A stretch of 64,000 nucleotides of DNA from Ureibacillus acetophenoni. Its GTDB lineage: Bacteria; Bacillota; Bacilli; Bacillales_A; Planococcaceae. Numbering within the stretch: position 1 is the stretch's first letter; the number at the start of each line of letters is the position of its first letter. Location: the NCBI RefSeq assembly GCF_900220965.1, contig NZ_OBQC01000010.1:62001-126000 (forward strand). Direction: 5' to 3'. This document shows positions 34,802 to 44,223 of the stretch, one piece after another. Both the position numbers and the translations under genes were made by a program. The notes under the pieces are model-generated. The model saw nothing but the letters and a program-made list of their open reading frames with translations. It had not been told where the DNA came from and made no database searches.

Positions 34802-35485
34802 TTATTTCTCTACCAATTTCAGCTTACCATCATTAATATGATAAACTCGGTCACAATAAGAAAACATTCGTTCATCGTGGGTTACCATGATGGCTGCTTT
34901 ATTTCTTGTCTTAACAAAATCAGCTATTAGCTCAACGACTTCAAAGGCTCGTTTACTATCTAAACTCGCAGTTGGTTCGTCGGCAAGGATAATGTCTGGA
35001 TTGTTCATAAATGCACGAGCAATGGCAGTACGTTGACGTTCGCCTCCAGATAGATGTTCAGGATACTTTTTCAATTTGCCCTCTAAGCCAACACCTTTGA
35101 GCAAATCCTTTGCGAACGCCTTGTCCGCCGCTGTTATTTTTCCCTTCATCTTCTTCACAACGAGTAATTGATCAAGAACATTTAAATAGGGTACAAGATT
35201 CGATGTTTGCACTATGAAACCAATCTCATCTAAACGTAATTTAGATACTTGCTTTGATGATAATTGAGTAAGATTTGTATTATTAATAATCACTTCACCA
35301 CTTGAAGCTTGTAAGAGTGCACCAGCAATCGATAGGAAAGTACTTTTTCCTGAACCAGAAGGGCCAATAACTGCTACAAGTTCGCCTGGCTGGACAGTTA
35401 ATGAAACATTATCTAAAACTGTTAACTTCGTACCTGCACCATCTTGATAATATTTTGTTACATTTTTAAACTGAATTCCACTCAT
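34802..35485 (-). CDS. ABC transporter ATP-binding protein (LolD/MacB type)
   Basis: 227 residues. It has Walker A GPSGSGKST, signature LSGGERQR, Walker B IILADEPTASLDSKRA and switch His in VTHDERM. This subclass works with FtsX-like permeases, often as an exporter or a mechanotransducing complex for antimicrobial peptides or lipoproteins. Its start overlaps the permease stop by one base (TAATG), so the pair is coupled. A two-component system lies just upstream. Confidence 0.92.
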   Translation of the reverse strand: MSGIQFKNVTKYYQDGAGTKLTVLDNVSLTVQPGELVAVIGPSGSGKSTFLSIAGALLQASSGEVIINNTNLTQLSSKQVSKLRLDEIGFIVQTSNLVPYLNVLDQLLVVKKMKGKITAADKAFAKDLLKGVGLEGKLKKYPEHLSGGERQRTAIARAFMNNPDIILADEPTASLDSKRAFEVVELIADFVKTRNKAAIMVTHDERMFSYCDRVYHINDGKLKLVEK

Positions 35486-36606
35486 TATTCTACCCTCCCA
35501 ATTGCTTGTAACGGATCAATCTTCGTAATTCTTCTTACAGAAACAAGTGAGCTTAGTACAGAAACTACTAATAGAATAATGGCATAGCTAAACACTAACG
35601 TAGAATCTAATGCAAACGGCATACCTGCAGGAAGAATTGCTGCAGTACCATATGTAAGGATGATTCCGATTCCAATACTAATGATTGCTAATAACGTAAT
35701 TTGTGAAATGATCGCTTTCGCTAAAAATCCATTACTTGCACCGATTGCTTTCATTACACCGAATTGATTTGCCTTTTGTAATGTAAGAACGTAGAAGAAT
35801 ACGCCAATCACGAAAGCTGAGATGACAAGTAAAAATCCTAGCATCATCATAATCGTTCCATTTTCTTCTTTATAACCTGGAATTCCATTGATTGCTTCTT
35901 TTTTCGTAGCAACTTCAATGCCATCTAATGCGTTGGCAAGCTTGTCCTGCTCAATCCCATCACCTTGTAACATAATCGCGTTAACAGGGGCTTCTACACC
36001 CATATCAGAACCAGGTGCAGCAAAATGAATCGCACGCCAATGTTCTAGGTCGATGAAAATGGAAGGTAAGTGGTTAAACGTTTCGCCTTCAACAAACCCG
36101 ATGATTTCAAGGGTTTCATTAAATCCTTCAATTTCTAACGTATCTCCAATTTCAATTCCTTTATCTTTCAACGAACTATTAACAGTCACTTGGTAATTAT
36201 CACCTTGTGTTAAAGGTTTACCCGCTACGACAGCAGGCTCTAAAAATGAACCCGGTTCAACGCCAAGGATTGAAACATCTATTTTTTCACTATCATCTTC
36301 AACGCCTTCTTTTAACACAACTGCTACATGGCTACCCATTGCTGCAGCATCATTTACATCTCCAGAAGCTTTCAAATCTTCTACTAGATTCTCAGAAATA
36401 ACTGAACGTGACATCGAATGGCGAGAGCCTTCCTCATAGGCTACATATTCAGCATCCATATTTTTAAAAGTGGCAGCACTTAACGTGGAAAGTCCATTAC
36501 CAAGTCCTGCTAAAATAAATACAAGCCATGAAATCAATACTAAAATCATGCCAATCATAGCAAAACGCCATTTCGAATGTTTTAATTCCCTTGTTGCAAG
36601 AAACAT
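35485..36606 (-). CDS. ABC transporter permease, FtsX/MacB-like
   Basis: 373 residues with GAGAGGAG before the ATG. Helix 1 is WRFAMIGMILVLISWLVFILAGLGNG, followed by a roughly 200-residue extracellular MacB_PCD-type domain (VNSSLKDKGIEIGDTLEIEGF) and three C-terminal helices with the FtsX pattern FGVMKAIGASNGFLAKAIISQ. Transport energy comes from the downstream ATPase. Substrate unknown; neighbouring signal-transduction genes suggest stress- or peptide-induced expression. Confidence 0.88.
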   Translation of the reverse strand: MFLATRELKHSKWRFAMIGMILVLISWLVFILAGLGNGLSTLSAATFKNMDAEYVAYEEGSRHSMSRSVISENLVEDLKASGDVNDAAAMGSHVAVVLKEGVEDDSEKIDVSILGVEPGSFLEPAVVAGKPLTQGDNYQVTVNSSLKDKGIEIGDTLEIEGFNETLEIIGFVEGETFNHLPSIFIDLEHWRAIHFAAPGSDMGVEAPVNAIMLQGDGIEQDKLANALDGIEVATKKEAINGIPGYKEENGTIMMMLGFLLVISAFVIGVFFYVLTLQKANQFGVMKAIGASNGFLAKAIISQITLLAIISIGIGIILTYGTAAILPAGMPFALDSTLVFSYAIILLVVSVLSSLVSVRRITKIDPLQAIGRVE

Positions 36607-36627
36607 TATTTTTCTCCTCTCTAATTC

Positions 36628-37086
36628 CTAAACAAGTCTTAAGCCAACTACAATCACAACGCCTATACCAAATAAAGTCGAGATTAATAGATAGTTCGCA
36701 TAGATTTTTGTTAGTTGGGCAAGGGATTTATCTTTCTTTAACTGAATTCCTTGTAGTTTTTTCGTGATTTTCACACTGTAAATGGATACAAAAATAATCG
36801 TTAATAGAATAATTAATGTTCCACCTTGTTCCATCAATTTTAGGTAAAGTGGCATCGAGTCTCGGTTAAATTCAAAAATCATAAATGACCCAGATACAAG
36901 AATGAGCACCAAACTTGGCACAACTCCAACCATTACCCATTTTTGAATTTTCTTTATGACAGGGGATAGGTCTATTAATCTTCTTTGTTCTTTTGCCAAT
37001 GTTTTTAATAGATACCCAAGTACTAGAAATGAACCAATCCATACCGCAATACCTACTATGTGAAGAATGTAATAAAGAGAATACAT
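36628..37086 (-). CDS. CopD-like four-helix membrane protein
   Basis: 152 residues. I use the second ATG (37086), because AAAGG is adjacent to the first ATG and 9 nt from the second. Four helices are seen, including YYILHIVGIAVWIGSFLVLGYLL with the His-x-x-Gly pattern of copper-resistance D/DUF2269-like proteins. It is the first gene of an operon with the ABC permease and ATPase (21-bp gap). Function is unknown; heme or copper binding is possible from the family. Confidence 0.65.
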   Translation of the reverse strand: MYSLYYILHIVGIAVWIGSFLVLGYLLKTLAKEQRRLIDLSPVIKKIQKWVMVGVVPSLVLILVSGSFMIFEFNRDSMPLYLKLMEQGGTLIILLTIIFVSIYSVKITKKLQGIQLKKDKSLAQLTKIYANYLLISTLFGIGVVIVVGLRLV

Positions 37087-37173
37087 AGTCGACATCCTTT
37101 CTTATTTATTTACCATGTTGAATCATAGCAATGAAATATGAACGGAACGTTAACAAAACTTTTTAATAGAAAA

Positions 37174-37206
37174 TAAAAAAGGACTACCGAAAAATTTCGA
37201 TAGTCC
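37174..37206 (-). terminator. Terminator after the two-component operon
   Basis: GGACTA.CGAAA/TTTCG.TAGTCC stem whose left-hand A-run becomes a T-run on the minus strand. It separates the regulator operon from the ABC operon. Confidence 0.85.
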
Positions 37207-37214
37207 ACTTGGTT

Positions 37215-38621
37215 TTATGAATTTTCAACAAGGGGAAGGGTAAACGAAAAGACCGTGCCTTCACCTAATTTGGATTGAACTTGAATGTCTGTTTCATGGA
37301 GATCCAATATCGATTTGACGATTGCTAATCCAAGACCCGCTCCAGATTTATTCGTCCGAGCTTCGTCCACTTTAAAGAATCTACTCCAAATCATGTCTAA
37401 ATGCTCTTCATTAATACCTTCACCATAATCTTGAATCTTCACTTTTACATTTTGACGATCCTTCGTAAGAGTAACATCAATACGATCGTTCTCTTTAGAA
37501 AATTGAACCGCATTTTGTAAGAGGTTCACGATAACTTGTTCGATTCGCGCTTTATCGGCATAGACAATGTACTCAGAATCCGAAGTTAAACGAACCTCTA
37601 GATTTTTCTTCGTAAAATGAGGTTCAAACTTATGAATAATCTGTTTTACTTGTTCTGTTAAATTGTAATCCGCTCTTAGTAATTTGCTATGCCCTTCTTC
37701 CAGCTGATTCATATCCAATGTGTCATTTACGAGTTTAATCATTCTCTCGGTTTCATCTTTCATTAAACTGTAGTAGTGAATCCGTTTTTCCACGGGGATT
37801 GTTCCATCCATTAAAGCAATGATAAACCCTTTAATAGAAGTTAAAGGGGAACGTAATTCATGAGATACATTCGAAATAAATTGCTTACGTCGGTTTTCCA
37901 ATTGATTCAATTCTTTCGCCATATACGTAAATGACTTCGCCAGCTTACCAATCTCATCATCGGAAGGGGCTTGTACAGACTTTGAAAAATCACCTTTAGC
38001 ATAAAGTCTTGCAATGTCATTCATTTCTCGTAATGGAGCCGTTATCTTTTTAGAAATAAACCATAAAATCACGCCCGCAAAGACAATGGCTATAACGAAT
38101 GTAAATAAAATCATATAAATGACTTGTTGATATTCATGGCTCAAATCATGAAAGATAATGACCATGATAGGCACGTTAACACCATTAATAGTAGAGTCAA
38201 GAGTGGAGGCGACAATATATCGAAGTTCGCCGTTATTAAAACCTCCTTCGGATACTTTTTCGCCCGCAAGAACTTGCTTCATAATTCTATCCGGTAAATC
38301 AATCATTTCTGAAGTTTGATTCGGATCTGGGCCAAAAATTTGTCTACTTTCTTCATTAATAATATAAATGTGATAACTTGGCTGGTTTAAAGAGTAACTA
38401 AGTCTCTCGGCGGTTTCAGGATTACGCCATTCCAAATTCTCGTGACTTTGCAACTGTTTTTCAATTTGTTTGTATTGATGCTGATACGTTTCCTCATATT
38501 CATCGTAAAGTGTAAGGTGGAATAAGTAGAAAAACACACCAATGAACAATAAAAGGGAAGTCACAATGATGAAGGAATAACTTAAAAACAATTTTGAAAA
38601 GATTGATTTTCTTTTAATCAT
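37215..38621 (-). CDS. Two-component sensor histidine kinase
   Basis: 468 residues from the ATG at 38621, which has GAGGAG 9 nt upstream and overlaps the response-regulator gene by 8 bp. Order: TM1 (LFLSYSFIIVTSLLLFIGVFF), an extracytoplasmic sensor of about 130 residues, TM2 (VIYMILFTFVIAIVFAGVIL), HAMP, HisKA with SNVSHELRSPLTSIKGF (phospho-His), then HATPase with N, G1 (DYGEGI) and G2 (GAGLGLAIVK) boxes. It is complete and of ordinary length. The ligand is unknown. Confidence 0.94.
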   Translation of the reverse strand: MIKRKSIFSKLFLSYSFIIVTSLLLFIGVFFYLFHLTLYDEYEETYQHQYKQIEKQLQSHENLEWRNPETAERLSYSLNQPSYHIYIINEESRQIFGPDPNQTSEMIDLPDRIMKQVLAGEKVSEGGFNNGELRYIVASTLDSTINGVNVPIMVIIFHDLSHEYQQVIYMILFTFVIAIVFAGVILWFISKKITAPLREMNDIARLYAKGDFSKSVQAPSDDEIGKLAKSFTYMAKELNQLENRRKQFISNVSHELRSPLTSIKGFIIALMDGTIPVEKRIHYYSLMKDETERMIKLVNDTLDMNQLEEGHSKLLRADYNLTEQVKQIIHKFEPHFTKKNLEVRLTSDSEYIVYADKARIEQVIVNLLQNAVQFSKENDRIDVTLTKDRQNVKVKIQDYGEGINEEHLDMIWSRFFKVDEARTNKSGAGLGLAIVKSILDLHETDIQVQSKLGEGTVFSFTLPLVENS

Positions 38622-39312
38622 GTGGATTCTCCTCAAATCGATAGCCGACCCCGCGAATGGTGATAACCGACCAATCGGCATGATGTAGGGCTAACTTATC
38701 TCGAATGCGTTTAATATGTACATCAATTGTGCGCGGGTCACCATTAAAATCATACCCCCAAATGCGGTCCAGTAATTGCTGTCTAGAAATGACTTGATTT
38801 GGATTCATGGCTAAGTAGTAAAATAACTCCATTTCTTTTGGTGCCATCAACACTTGCTTACCATCAATGAGCACTCGATATTCATTCATATTAATAACGA
38901 TATTGGAAAACTGAAGAATCCCTTCTTCGCTTTCAGATAAAACCGTTCTTCTTAACACAGATTTAACACGTGCAATTAACTCGTTAGGGTCAAACGGTTT
39001 AACAATATAATCATCTGCACCGATTTCTAAACCTTTCACGATATCATAAGTTTCGCCTTTTCCTGTCAGCATAAGGATTGGGATTTTTTTATCTTCTAAA
39101 CGAATCATTTTACAAATTTCCCATCCATTCATTTTAGGCAGCATTAAATCGAGAATGATGCAATCAGGGGACTCTTTGTAAAATTGCTTCAAACCTTCTT
39201 CACCATCTGTTGCGCAAACAGAAGTAAAACCGATTTTCTCTATATATAATTGGATCAATTCAACAATATTTGGATCATCTTCTATCGTTAAAACCTTAAT
39301 TGGTCGCTTCAT
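38614..39312 (-). CDS. Two-component response regulator, OmpR/PhoB family
   Basis: 232 residues from the ATG at 39312 preceded by TAGGAGTG. The receiver domain has acidic residues EDD (11-13), phospho-acceptor Asp55 in IILDLMLP and the Lys of MLTGKGE. The C-terminal winged helix includes VISRQQLLDRIWGYDFNGDPRTIDVHIKRIRDKL. It is first in the operon with the histidine kinase and probably controls the adjacent ABC/CopD-like operon (inference from position). Confidence 0.94.
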   Translation of the reverse strand: MKRPIKVLTIEDDPNIVELIQLYIEKIGFTSVCATDGEEGLKQFYKESPDCIILDLMLPKMNGWEICKMIRLEDKKIPILMLTGKGETYDIVKGLEIGADDYIVKPFDPNELIARVKSVLRRTVLSESEEGILQFSNIVINMNEYRVLIDGKQVLMAPKEMELFYYLAMNPNQVISRQQLLDRIWGYDFNGDPRTIDVHIKRIRDKLALHHADWSVITIRGVGYRFEENPHD

Positions 39313-39520
39313 GTATATCACTCCTAACAACATATCCTCTCATAGTAATATGAATAAAATGTTAACAGCTTACAAGCAAAAGGGAGGATATTTCATTCTT
39401 ATCAAATGCGTGGTCGAATTTTTAGGACTTTTCATGCAAATTGGAAAACATCTCTCAAATTCGTAAATATGGATGCTACACTTAAAGTTGATAAATGTAG
39501 ATTTACAAGGGGGAATAGTG

Positions 39521-39721
39521 ATGAACGAGAAAAAACAGAAATTGCCTTTGACAGGGGCAATCGTTATTTTAAGTATCAGTATACTATTTTCTGCATATTT
39601 GATAGCAGATGCCATAAGAGACACGAAAACCACGCATACAGGTAATTACGAGTACGAATACCAATTAAACAGATTTAATGAAAACTTTGAAGAATTGATT
39701 AAAACGTTAAAAGAAGACTAA
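39521..39721 (+). CDS. Small single-helix membrane protein
   Basis: 66 residues. The ATG at 39521 is preceded by AGGGGGAATAG, so I prefer it to the upstream ATG in frame. One transmembrane helix (GAIVILSISILFSAYLIADAI) is followed by an extracellular charged tail ending NENFEELIKTLKED. No family is recognised. It is the first of the chain of single small + strand genes that extends to about 51.6 kb. Confidence 0.65.
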   Translation: MNEKKQKLPLTGAIVILSISILFSAYLIADAIRDTKTTHTGNYEYEYQLNRFNENFEELIKTLKED

Positions 39722-39762
39722 TAGTTTATAGACATTCATCCAATAGGAATGGAGGATTACTG

Positions 39763-39790
39763 TATTGACGGGCAGTATGGTTGAACAAAA
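39763..39790 (+). repeat. Cassette-boundary motif before the HIT gene
   Basis: TTGACGGGCAGTATGGTTGA is a degenerate copy of the recurring (C/A)TAACGGGGCAGGTTAGTTGAA motif, which appears just upstream of many single genes between 39.7 and 51.6 kb. Confidence 0.5.
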
Positions 39791-39816
39791 GATAGAATAA
39801 GGGGGAGCTCATTGTG

Positions 39817-40143
39817 ATGAATGATTTTTATTGCGATGAAGTATTAAGTGGTAAAACAAAAGTAAATAAAGTGTTGGAGACAAAAAATGTTTTAGCCTAT
39901 TATCATACAAAACCTTTCTATCCAGTCCATATTGTTGCAATCCCAAAGAAACATATCCCTTCTTTAATTACATTAGAAGAAAGTGATCACGAACTTTTAC
40001 TAGAACTAATGGGAGTCATTAAAAAGGTTGCAGCGATGGTTACTGAAGAAAACGGTGCCTGCAGAGTGATTACCAACTTAGGAGATTACCAGGAATCCAA
40101 ACATCTCCATTGGCATATAGTCTTTGGAAAACCATTAAGATAG
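39817..40143 (+). CDS. HIT-family nucleotide hydrolase/transferase
   Basis: 108 residues from the ATG 9 nt after GGGGGAG; a GTG one codon earlier is possible. The histidine triad is SKHLHWHIVFG near the C-terminus, with the expected YPVHIVAIPKKHIPSL earlier. HIT proteins hydrolyse nucleoside phosphoramidates or adenylated compounds. It is shorter than Hit of B. subtilis (about 145 residues), being close to the minimal HINT-like core. Stand-alone gene in the cassette-like region. Confidence 0.87.
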   Translation: MNDFYCDEVLSGKTKVNKVLETKNVLAYYHTKPFYPVHIVAIPKKHIPSLITLEESDHELLLELMGVIKKVAAMVTEENGACRVITNLGDYQESKHLHWHIVFGKPLR

Positions 40144-40145
40144 CA

Positions 40146-40220
40146 TTCCCGGCATTGATCCAAGAAGGATTGATGCTTTTTTTGTTGTTAATGAATAACG
40201 GGGCAGGTTAGTGAAAGAGG
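40146..40220 (+). repeat. Terminator plus CTAACGGGGCAG boundary element
   Basis: Hairpin GGCATTGATCC-AAGAA-GGATTGATGC followed by TTTTTTT (40151-40183), then ATAACGGGGCAGGTTAGTGA at about 40195-40214. The terminator and the motif recur together at least four times in the next 11 kb. Confidence 0.8.
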
Positions 40221-40409
40221 AACAAGATGTACTAATAGGTTTATTAAGGTCGATGTTAAAAGATTAAATATATGGAAATCTATAAAAAGGATTCTGTTGG
40301 AGTTCTATTTTAATAGCTTTGCTCATTATCTTTGGTATAGGGAATTCTCTCTTCTAGATAATAGGTTAGATATTGAAGAAGGTAGATAAATTTAAAAGGA
40401 GATATTGCT

Positions 40410-40655
40410 ATTAAGACGAATAACAAAGGTATGGTATCACTGGTTTTTGGTGTTCTTTCAATTGCTACTTCATTTGTCGCGGTAGGCTTTATACTGGGAA
40501 TAATTGGGCTAATTTTTGGTGTTATTGGGCTAGAACAAATTAACCGTCTTAAACAAAGTGGAAAGTTAGAAGCTTTAGGCGGTATTATTTGTTGTCTGCT
40601 TGGAATATTTCTTACGATAAAGTCATCCATTTCAATAATATTATCATTAAGCTAA
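40410..40655 (+). CDS. Small DUF4190-like membrane protein, copy 1, probable ATT start
   Basis: 81 residues if started at ATT 40410, which lies 8 nt after AAAAGGAG. The first ATG in frame (40431) is 29 nt from that site. Two hydrophobic helices (VSLVFGVLSIATSFVAVGFILGIIGLIFGVIGL and GGIICCLLGIFLTIKSS) fit DUF4190-type small membrane proteins. A near-identical copy lies at 48121-48378, with the same 8-nt spacing to an ATT codon. Upstream and downstream flanks are shared too, so a whole cassette was duplicated. Confidence 0.72.
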   Translation: MKTNNKGMVSLVFGVLSIATSFVAVGFILGIIGLIFGVIGLEQINRLKQSGKLEALGGIICCLLGIFLTIKSSISIILSLS

Positions 40656-40656
40656 T

Positions 40657-40730
40657 GAGGCGTTGATCCAAGAAGGATTAAAGCCCTTTCTGTTGAACTT
40701 ATTGTACTAACGGGGCAGTTTACTTGAATA
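40657..40730 (+). repeat. Terminator plus CTAACGGGGCAG boundary element
   Basis: GGCGTTGATCC-AAGAA-GGATTAAAGCC hairpin (40659-40685), then TTGAACTTATTGTACTAACG and GGGCAGTTTACTTGAA. It is almost identical to the elements at 48380-48450 and 49785-49855. Confidence 0.85.
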
Positions 40731-40779
40731 AAAAGAAGATTTAGGGAACAAAAGTAAACAATTATTAGGGGGATTTATA

Positions 40780-41253
40780 TTGCTAAATTTTTTTGAGTAT
40801 AACTGGCAAGTAAGAGATGAATGGTTTGATTGGTGCAAACAACTGCCAAATGTAGAGTTGTTAAAAGATAGAACTGGAGGAGTAGGAAGTATTTTATATA
40901 CCCTATTTCACATTATTGATGTTGAATATAGTTGGGTTCGTGGTATTCAAGGTAAAGAAGATATAGTAGTTGAATTCGCTGATTATGATACGCCTGAGAA
41001 GGTTAAATCTCTTTCAGATAGATATCAAAATGAAGTAGCTGAATTTCTAAAAAATTCAGATGAACTAAAAGAGATAGTTGTTAGTGTCCCTTGGGACGAA
41101 GATAAATATACGGTTGAAGAAATATTACATCATATAATTGCTCATGAGATTCACCACATTGGTCAACTCTCTGTTTGGTCAAGGGAATTAGAACTCAACC
41201 CTGTACCTGCTAATTTCATTGGAAGAAAGCTAAAATCTATTCATACTTCTTGA
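40780..41253 (+). CDS. DinB/YfiT-like four-helix protein
   Basis: 157 residues from a TTG after TAGGGGGAT. The metal-binding histidines of the DinB fold are in TLFHIIDVEYSWVRG and HHIIAHEIHHIGQLS. DinB-like enzymes include thiol transferases such as bacillithiol S-transferases; the substrate is not known here. A second, dissimilar DinB-family gene lies at 49919. The gene is alone between two boundary elements. Confidence 0.85.
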   Translation: MLNFFEYNWQVRDEWFDWCKQLPNVELLKDRTGGVGSILYTLFHIIDVEYSWVRGIQGKEDIVVEFADYDTPEKVKSLSDRYQNEVAEFLKNSDELKEIVVSVPWDEDKYTVEEILHHIIAHEIHHIGQLSVWSRELELNPVPANFIGRKLKSIHTS

Positions 41254-41275
41254 ACTAACGGAGGCTAGTTCAAGA
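41249..41275 (+). repeat. Boundary-type inverted repeat after the DinB gene
   Basis: CTTGAACTA and TAGTTCAAG are perfect 9-bp arms around ACGGAGGC, overlapping the dinB stop codon. The sequence is a variant of the TTGAACTAACGGGGC element. Confidence 0.6.
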
Positions 41276-41315
41276 ACACAGGGTTGCTAATTAAGAAACT
41301 GAAGGAGGTAATACC

Positions 41316-41964
41316 TTGAACATTATAACTTTGATTCTAAGTTATTTAATTGGCTCAATCTCATTTGCTTTAGTAATAGGTAAAATGTTTTATAAGAAAA
41401 GATATTCGTGATTACGGTAGTGGTAATCTTGGTGCAACTAATGCTTATAGAGTTATAAAAGTAGGAGTAATTGTTGCAATTGCTGATATATTAAAAGGTA
41501 CCTTTGCTTGTTTACTTCCCCTGATTCTTGGTTCTACAATTAACCCTATTGTATGTGGTTTATTAGCCATATTAGGGCACATATTTTCTGTTTTTGCTAG
41601 CTTAAAAGGTGGTAAGGCAGTTGCGACATCAACTGGAGTTTTCTTGTTTTTGACTCCATTGGGGATTTTAGTTGGTTTTTTTGTGTTTGTGTTAACTTTG
41701 CTATTTACTAAAAATGTCTCATTAAGTTCAATGTTAGCTAGTATAGCATTATTCATTTACAGTCTTATATTTGAAGATAAAATTATCATAGCACTTTCTC
41801 TACTAATAAGCGTATCGATAATCATTCTACATCGACAAAATATAAAGAGAATTGTAAATGGAACAGAGAACAAAATAGTTGAAAATTTGTTTTTACTTGT
41901 TAAGCTAACGAGGGGCGTTGATCTAACAAGGATTTACACTTTATATACCTTTCAGAATCATTAA
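41316..41964 (+). pseudogene. Frameshifted PlsY-type glycerol-3-phosphate acyltransferase
   Basis: The TTG start follows GAAGGAGG and gives the family N-terminus (MNIITLILSYLIGSISFALVIGK). The frame stops at 41409. From GAT 41401 another frame continues with DIRDYGSGNLGATNAYRV, the PlsY acyl-phosphate motif, then GHIFSVFASLKGGKAVATSTG and three more helices, ending in NIKRIVNGTENKI. One extra A in AAGAAAAGAT explains the shift. The tail beyond about 41880 reads into the boundary repeat. Intact PlsY uses acyl-phosphate to acylate glycerol-3-phosphate at the membrane. It is likely an extra paralogue; a sequencing error is possible. Confidence 0.85.
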
Positions 41965-42125
41965 AGAATCTAGTGAATTGTAATGACGATGGTAAGGGCT
42001 ATAACCGAAAAGTTCATATTAATGAATTTAAGAAACTATGGAATATAAAACGAATCCATATGCTTTTTTATAGTAATACTTACATAGCAGTGAAACCACA
42101 ACTCCGTATAGGTGTGATTAATAAA

Positions 42126-42887
42126 ATGACCATATTTTTAGAATTACTACGTATTGTACTTATCTTAATAATCCTTTTTGCGTTGGGCTGGGGGATAATA
42201 GGGAATTTTTATGCACTAAATACAGTGAATGAATCTCATTATTGGCTTGGGACAATCGCCATTTTACTATTGATTTTTGTTTTATATAGAAATAAGTTGC
42301 AATTTTCAGGGTGGTATAAAGGAAAAGAAGTAGTGAAACTCCCAAAGAATGTAACAATCACACTCATAATAAGTTCTCTATTGTTTATCCTTTTACCATT
42401 GTTCACTCGAGGCGATGATCATGAACAAATAGCAAGAGTCATCCATAACAATTGGAACTCGGTATACATAGAGCATATAGAAGTCATTGAGGACAATAAA
42501 TCAGTTGCTTTCTTTCATACAGCTGATGGTGAGGAAAGGGAAGTCTATCTTGAAAAATCGTTGTTTTCTTGGAAGAACATAAGAGACCTTACTTTTATTA
42601 GAGAAGGCATCACTAAACCAATCCATCTTTCCTTTTCCAATTCGCCTTATACAAATGAAGAAGATATTCATTTGGTTTTGCTAAGAGTATTCGATAAAGA
42701 AATTGATCGCGTGGAAATCGTTAAAGAAGGGGAAACCATTCATAAATATCAACTTCGTTCGAAAGATTCAGAGGAGAAATTTGGATTATTTAGAACGGAA
42801 ATCGATGATATCTATGAAGCTGAATTTATTGCATACAATAGCGCGGGTGCAATTGTTTTTAATGATCAACCACTGCCAGTAAATTGA
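42126..42887 (+). CDS. Membrane protein with extracytoplasmic domain
   Basis: 253 residues from the ATG at 42126 (AGGTGTG upstream); the frame extends another 51 codons upstream without a convincing start. Three helices (LLRIVLILIILFALGWGIIG, YWLGTIAILLLIFVLY and VTITLIISSLLFILLPLF) are followed by a beta-rich domain of about 150 residues (VYIEHIEVIEDNKSVAFFHTADGEEREVYL). No family is recognised. Single gene in the cassette-like region. Confidence 0.65.
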   Translation: MTIFLELLRIVLILIILFALGWGIIGNFYALNTVNESHYWLGTIAILLLIFVLYRNKLQFSGWYKGKEVVKLPKNVTITLIISSLLFILLPLFTRGDDHEQIARVIHNNWNSVYIEHIEVIEDNKSVAFFHTADGEEREVYLEKSLFSWKNIRDLTFIREGITKPIHLSFSNSPYTNEEDIHLVLLRVFDKEIDRVEIVKEGETIHKYQLRSKDSEEKFGLFRTEIDDIYEAEFIAYNSAGAIVFNDQPLPVN

Positions 42888-42972
42888 ACCGGGATATAGC
42901 AGCTAGCCTCTTCTTCAAGGTACAGTGGAGTTTGAAAAAGTAGAATTTACGATTAACTAATTCGTTATATAT

Positions 42973-43010
42973 AAAGAACCTGTTCAATTTAAATCTGAAC
43001 AGGTTCTTTT
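42973..43010. terminator. Bidirectional terminator
   Basis: AAAGAACCTGTTCA and TGAACAGGTTCTTT form a perfect 14-bp stem between convergent genes. Confidence 0.93.
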
Positions 43011-43059
43011 ATATGCATAGAGGTAAATTCAGCAACGGTTTACCATAACTACCTTCGCG

Positions 43060-44073
43060 TTATGATTGATATGATAGCAATTCCTTCGTTAATTGTTCGA
43101 ATACGTCCTTCACAGTACCTTGTTTAATTTCTTTAAAACGTGTACTTGCCCAAAGTGACATATCTTGTGGGTTTTGATCTTTTAATGCTTTCGCACGAAT
43201 CGGCTTTGTTAATGAATTGACGGCAGGATAATTTGCTGGTGCGAAACTTTCATACTTAGCCATAAAGTCATTTTTTAATCCTCGCGCAAGGCGGCCTGAA
43301 AATGTTCTTGTAAGGGCTGTTTCAGAAAACTCACCAGACTGAAGAGCTTGTTTATAAGCGGCATTCGCTCCACTTTCCTCTGTACATAGAAATGCTGTTC
43401 CAAGTTGCACAGCATCCGCTCCTGCTTGTAAAGCAAGATAAATATCTTTTCCGTTTATGATGCCACCAGCAGCGATAATTGGGATTGAGATTTCCTTACG
43501 AATAGTGGAAATTAATTCATTTAATGAAACATTCGTTTCTTCATCCACATTCTCAAATGTTCCACGATGCCCTCCAGCTTCCACACCTTGTAAACAAATC
43601 GCATTCGCACCTAGATCTATTGCGATTTTCGCTTCTTTCAAATTCGTCACAGTAACAATGACATGACTTCCATTGTTTTTAACTTGTTCAATGATTTCCT
43701 TGGAAGGGCAAGAGAATGTGAATGAAACATAGGGAACTTTATATTTCATGACTAACTCTAGTTTTTCATTCCAATAATCATCATTCGGTTCTGGAATAGG
43801 CAACTGAATGTCATAGTCTTTTTCAAGACGTTCCTTATACGAATGCACGGATTCATCAATCGTATCATTTTGTGGAACAAACAGATTCACCCCAAATGGT
43901 AATCCTGATGCATTACATTGTACAATTTCTTGTTCGATTTCTTCTGGCGTTTTATAACCAGCTGCTAAAAAACCAAGTCCACCATTTTCCGAAACTGCCA
44001 GTGCTAGCTCAACAGTAGAAATCCCACCAGCCATCGGAGCTTGGATGATTGGGTATTTTAAATGACGAAACAT
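43060..44073 (-). CDS. Nitronate monooxygenase-like FMN enzyme
   Basis: 337 residues from the ATG at 44073 (GGAAGTGG upstream), matching the family start MFRHLKYPIIQAPMAGGIST. TIM-barrel FMN-binding motifs are present: QAPMAGG, CLQGVEAGGHRGTF, PIIAAGGIINGKDI and GADAVQLGTAFL. The enzyme oxidises alkyl nitronates such as propionate-3-nitronate. It is the only long minus-strand gene inside the cassette-like region and has its own terminator, so it is probably old chromosome that interrupts the run. Confidence 0.9.
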   Translation of the reverse strand: MFRHLKYPIIQAPMAGGISTVELALAVSENGGLGFLAAGYKTPEEIEQEIVQCNASGLPFGVNLFVPQNDTIDESVHSYKERLEKDYDIQLPIPEPNDDYWNEKLELVMKYKVPYVSFTFSCPSKEIIEQVKNNGSHVIVTVTNLKEAKIAIDLGANAICLQGVEAGGHRGTFENVDEETNVSLNELISTIRKEISIPIIAAGGIINGKDIYLALQAGADAVQLGTAFLCTEESGANAAYKQALQSGEFSETALTRTFSGRLARGLKNDFMAKYESFAPANYPAVNSLTKPIRAKALKDQNPQDMSLWASTRFKEIKQGTVKDVFEQLTKELLSYQS

Positions 44074-44223
44074 AAAATCCACTTCCTTTCTAAGAACAGT
44101 TAATAGACTCATTGCTCGAATTTTCTATTAGTTATATATTAGCAAATTTTGGTTACCGGGGAATACTGTAATAATGTTATTTATCTACATTATGGTAAAA
44201 TATTCTAGTAGGAGGCGAGAGGA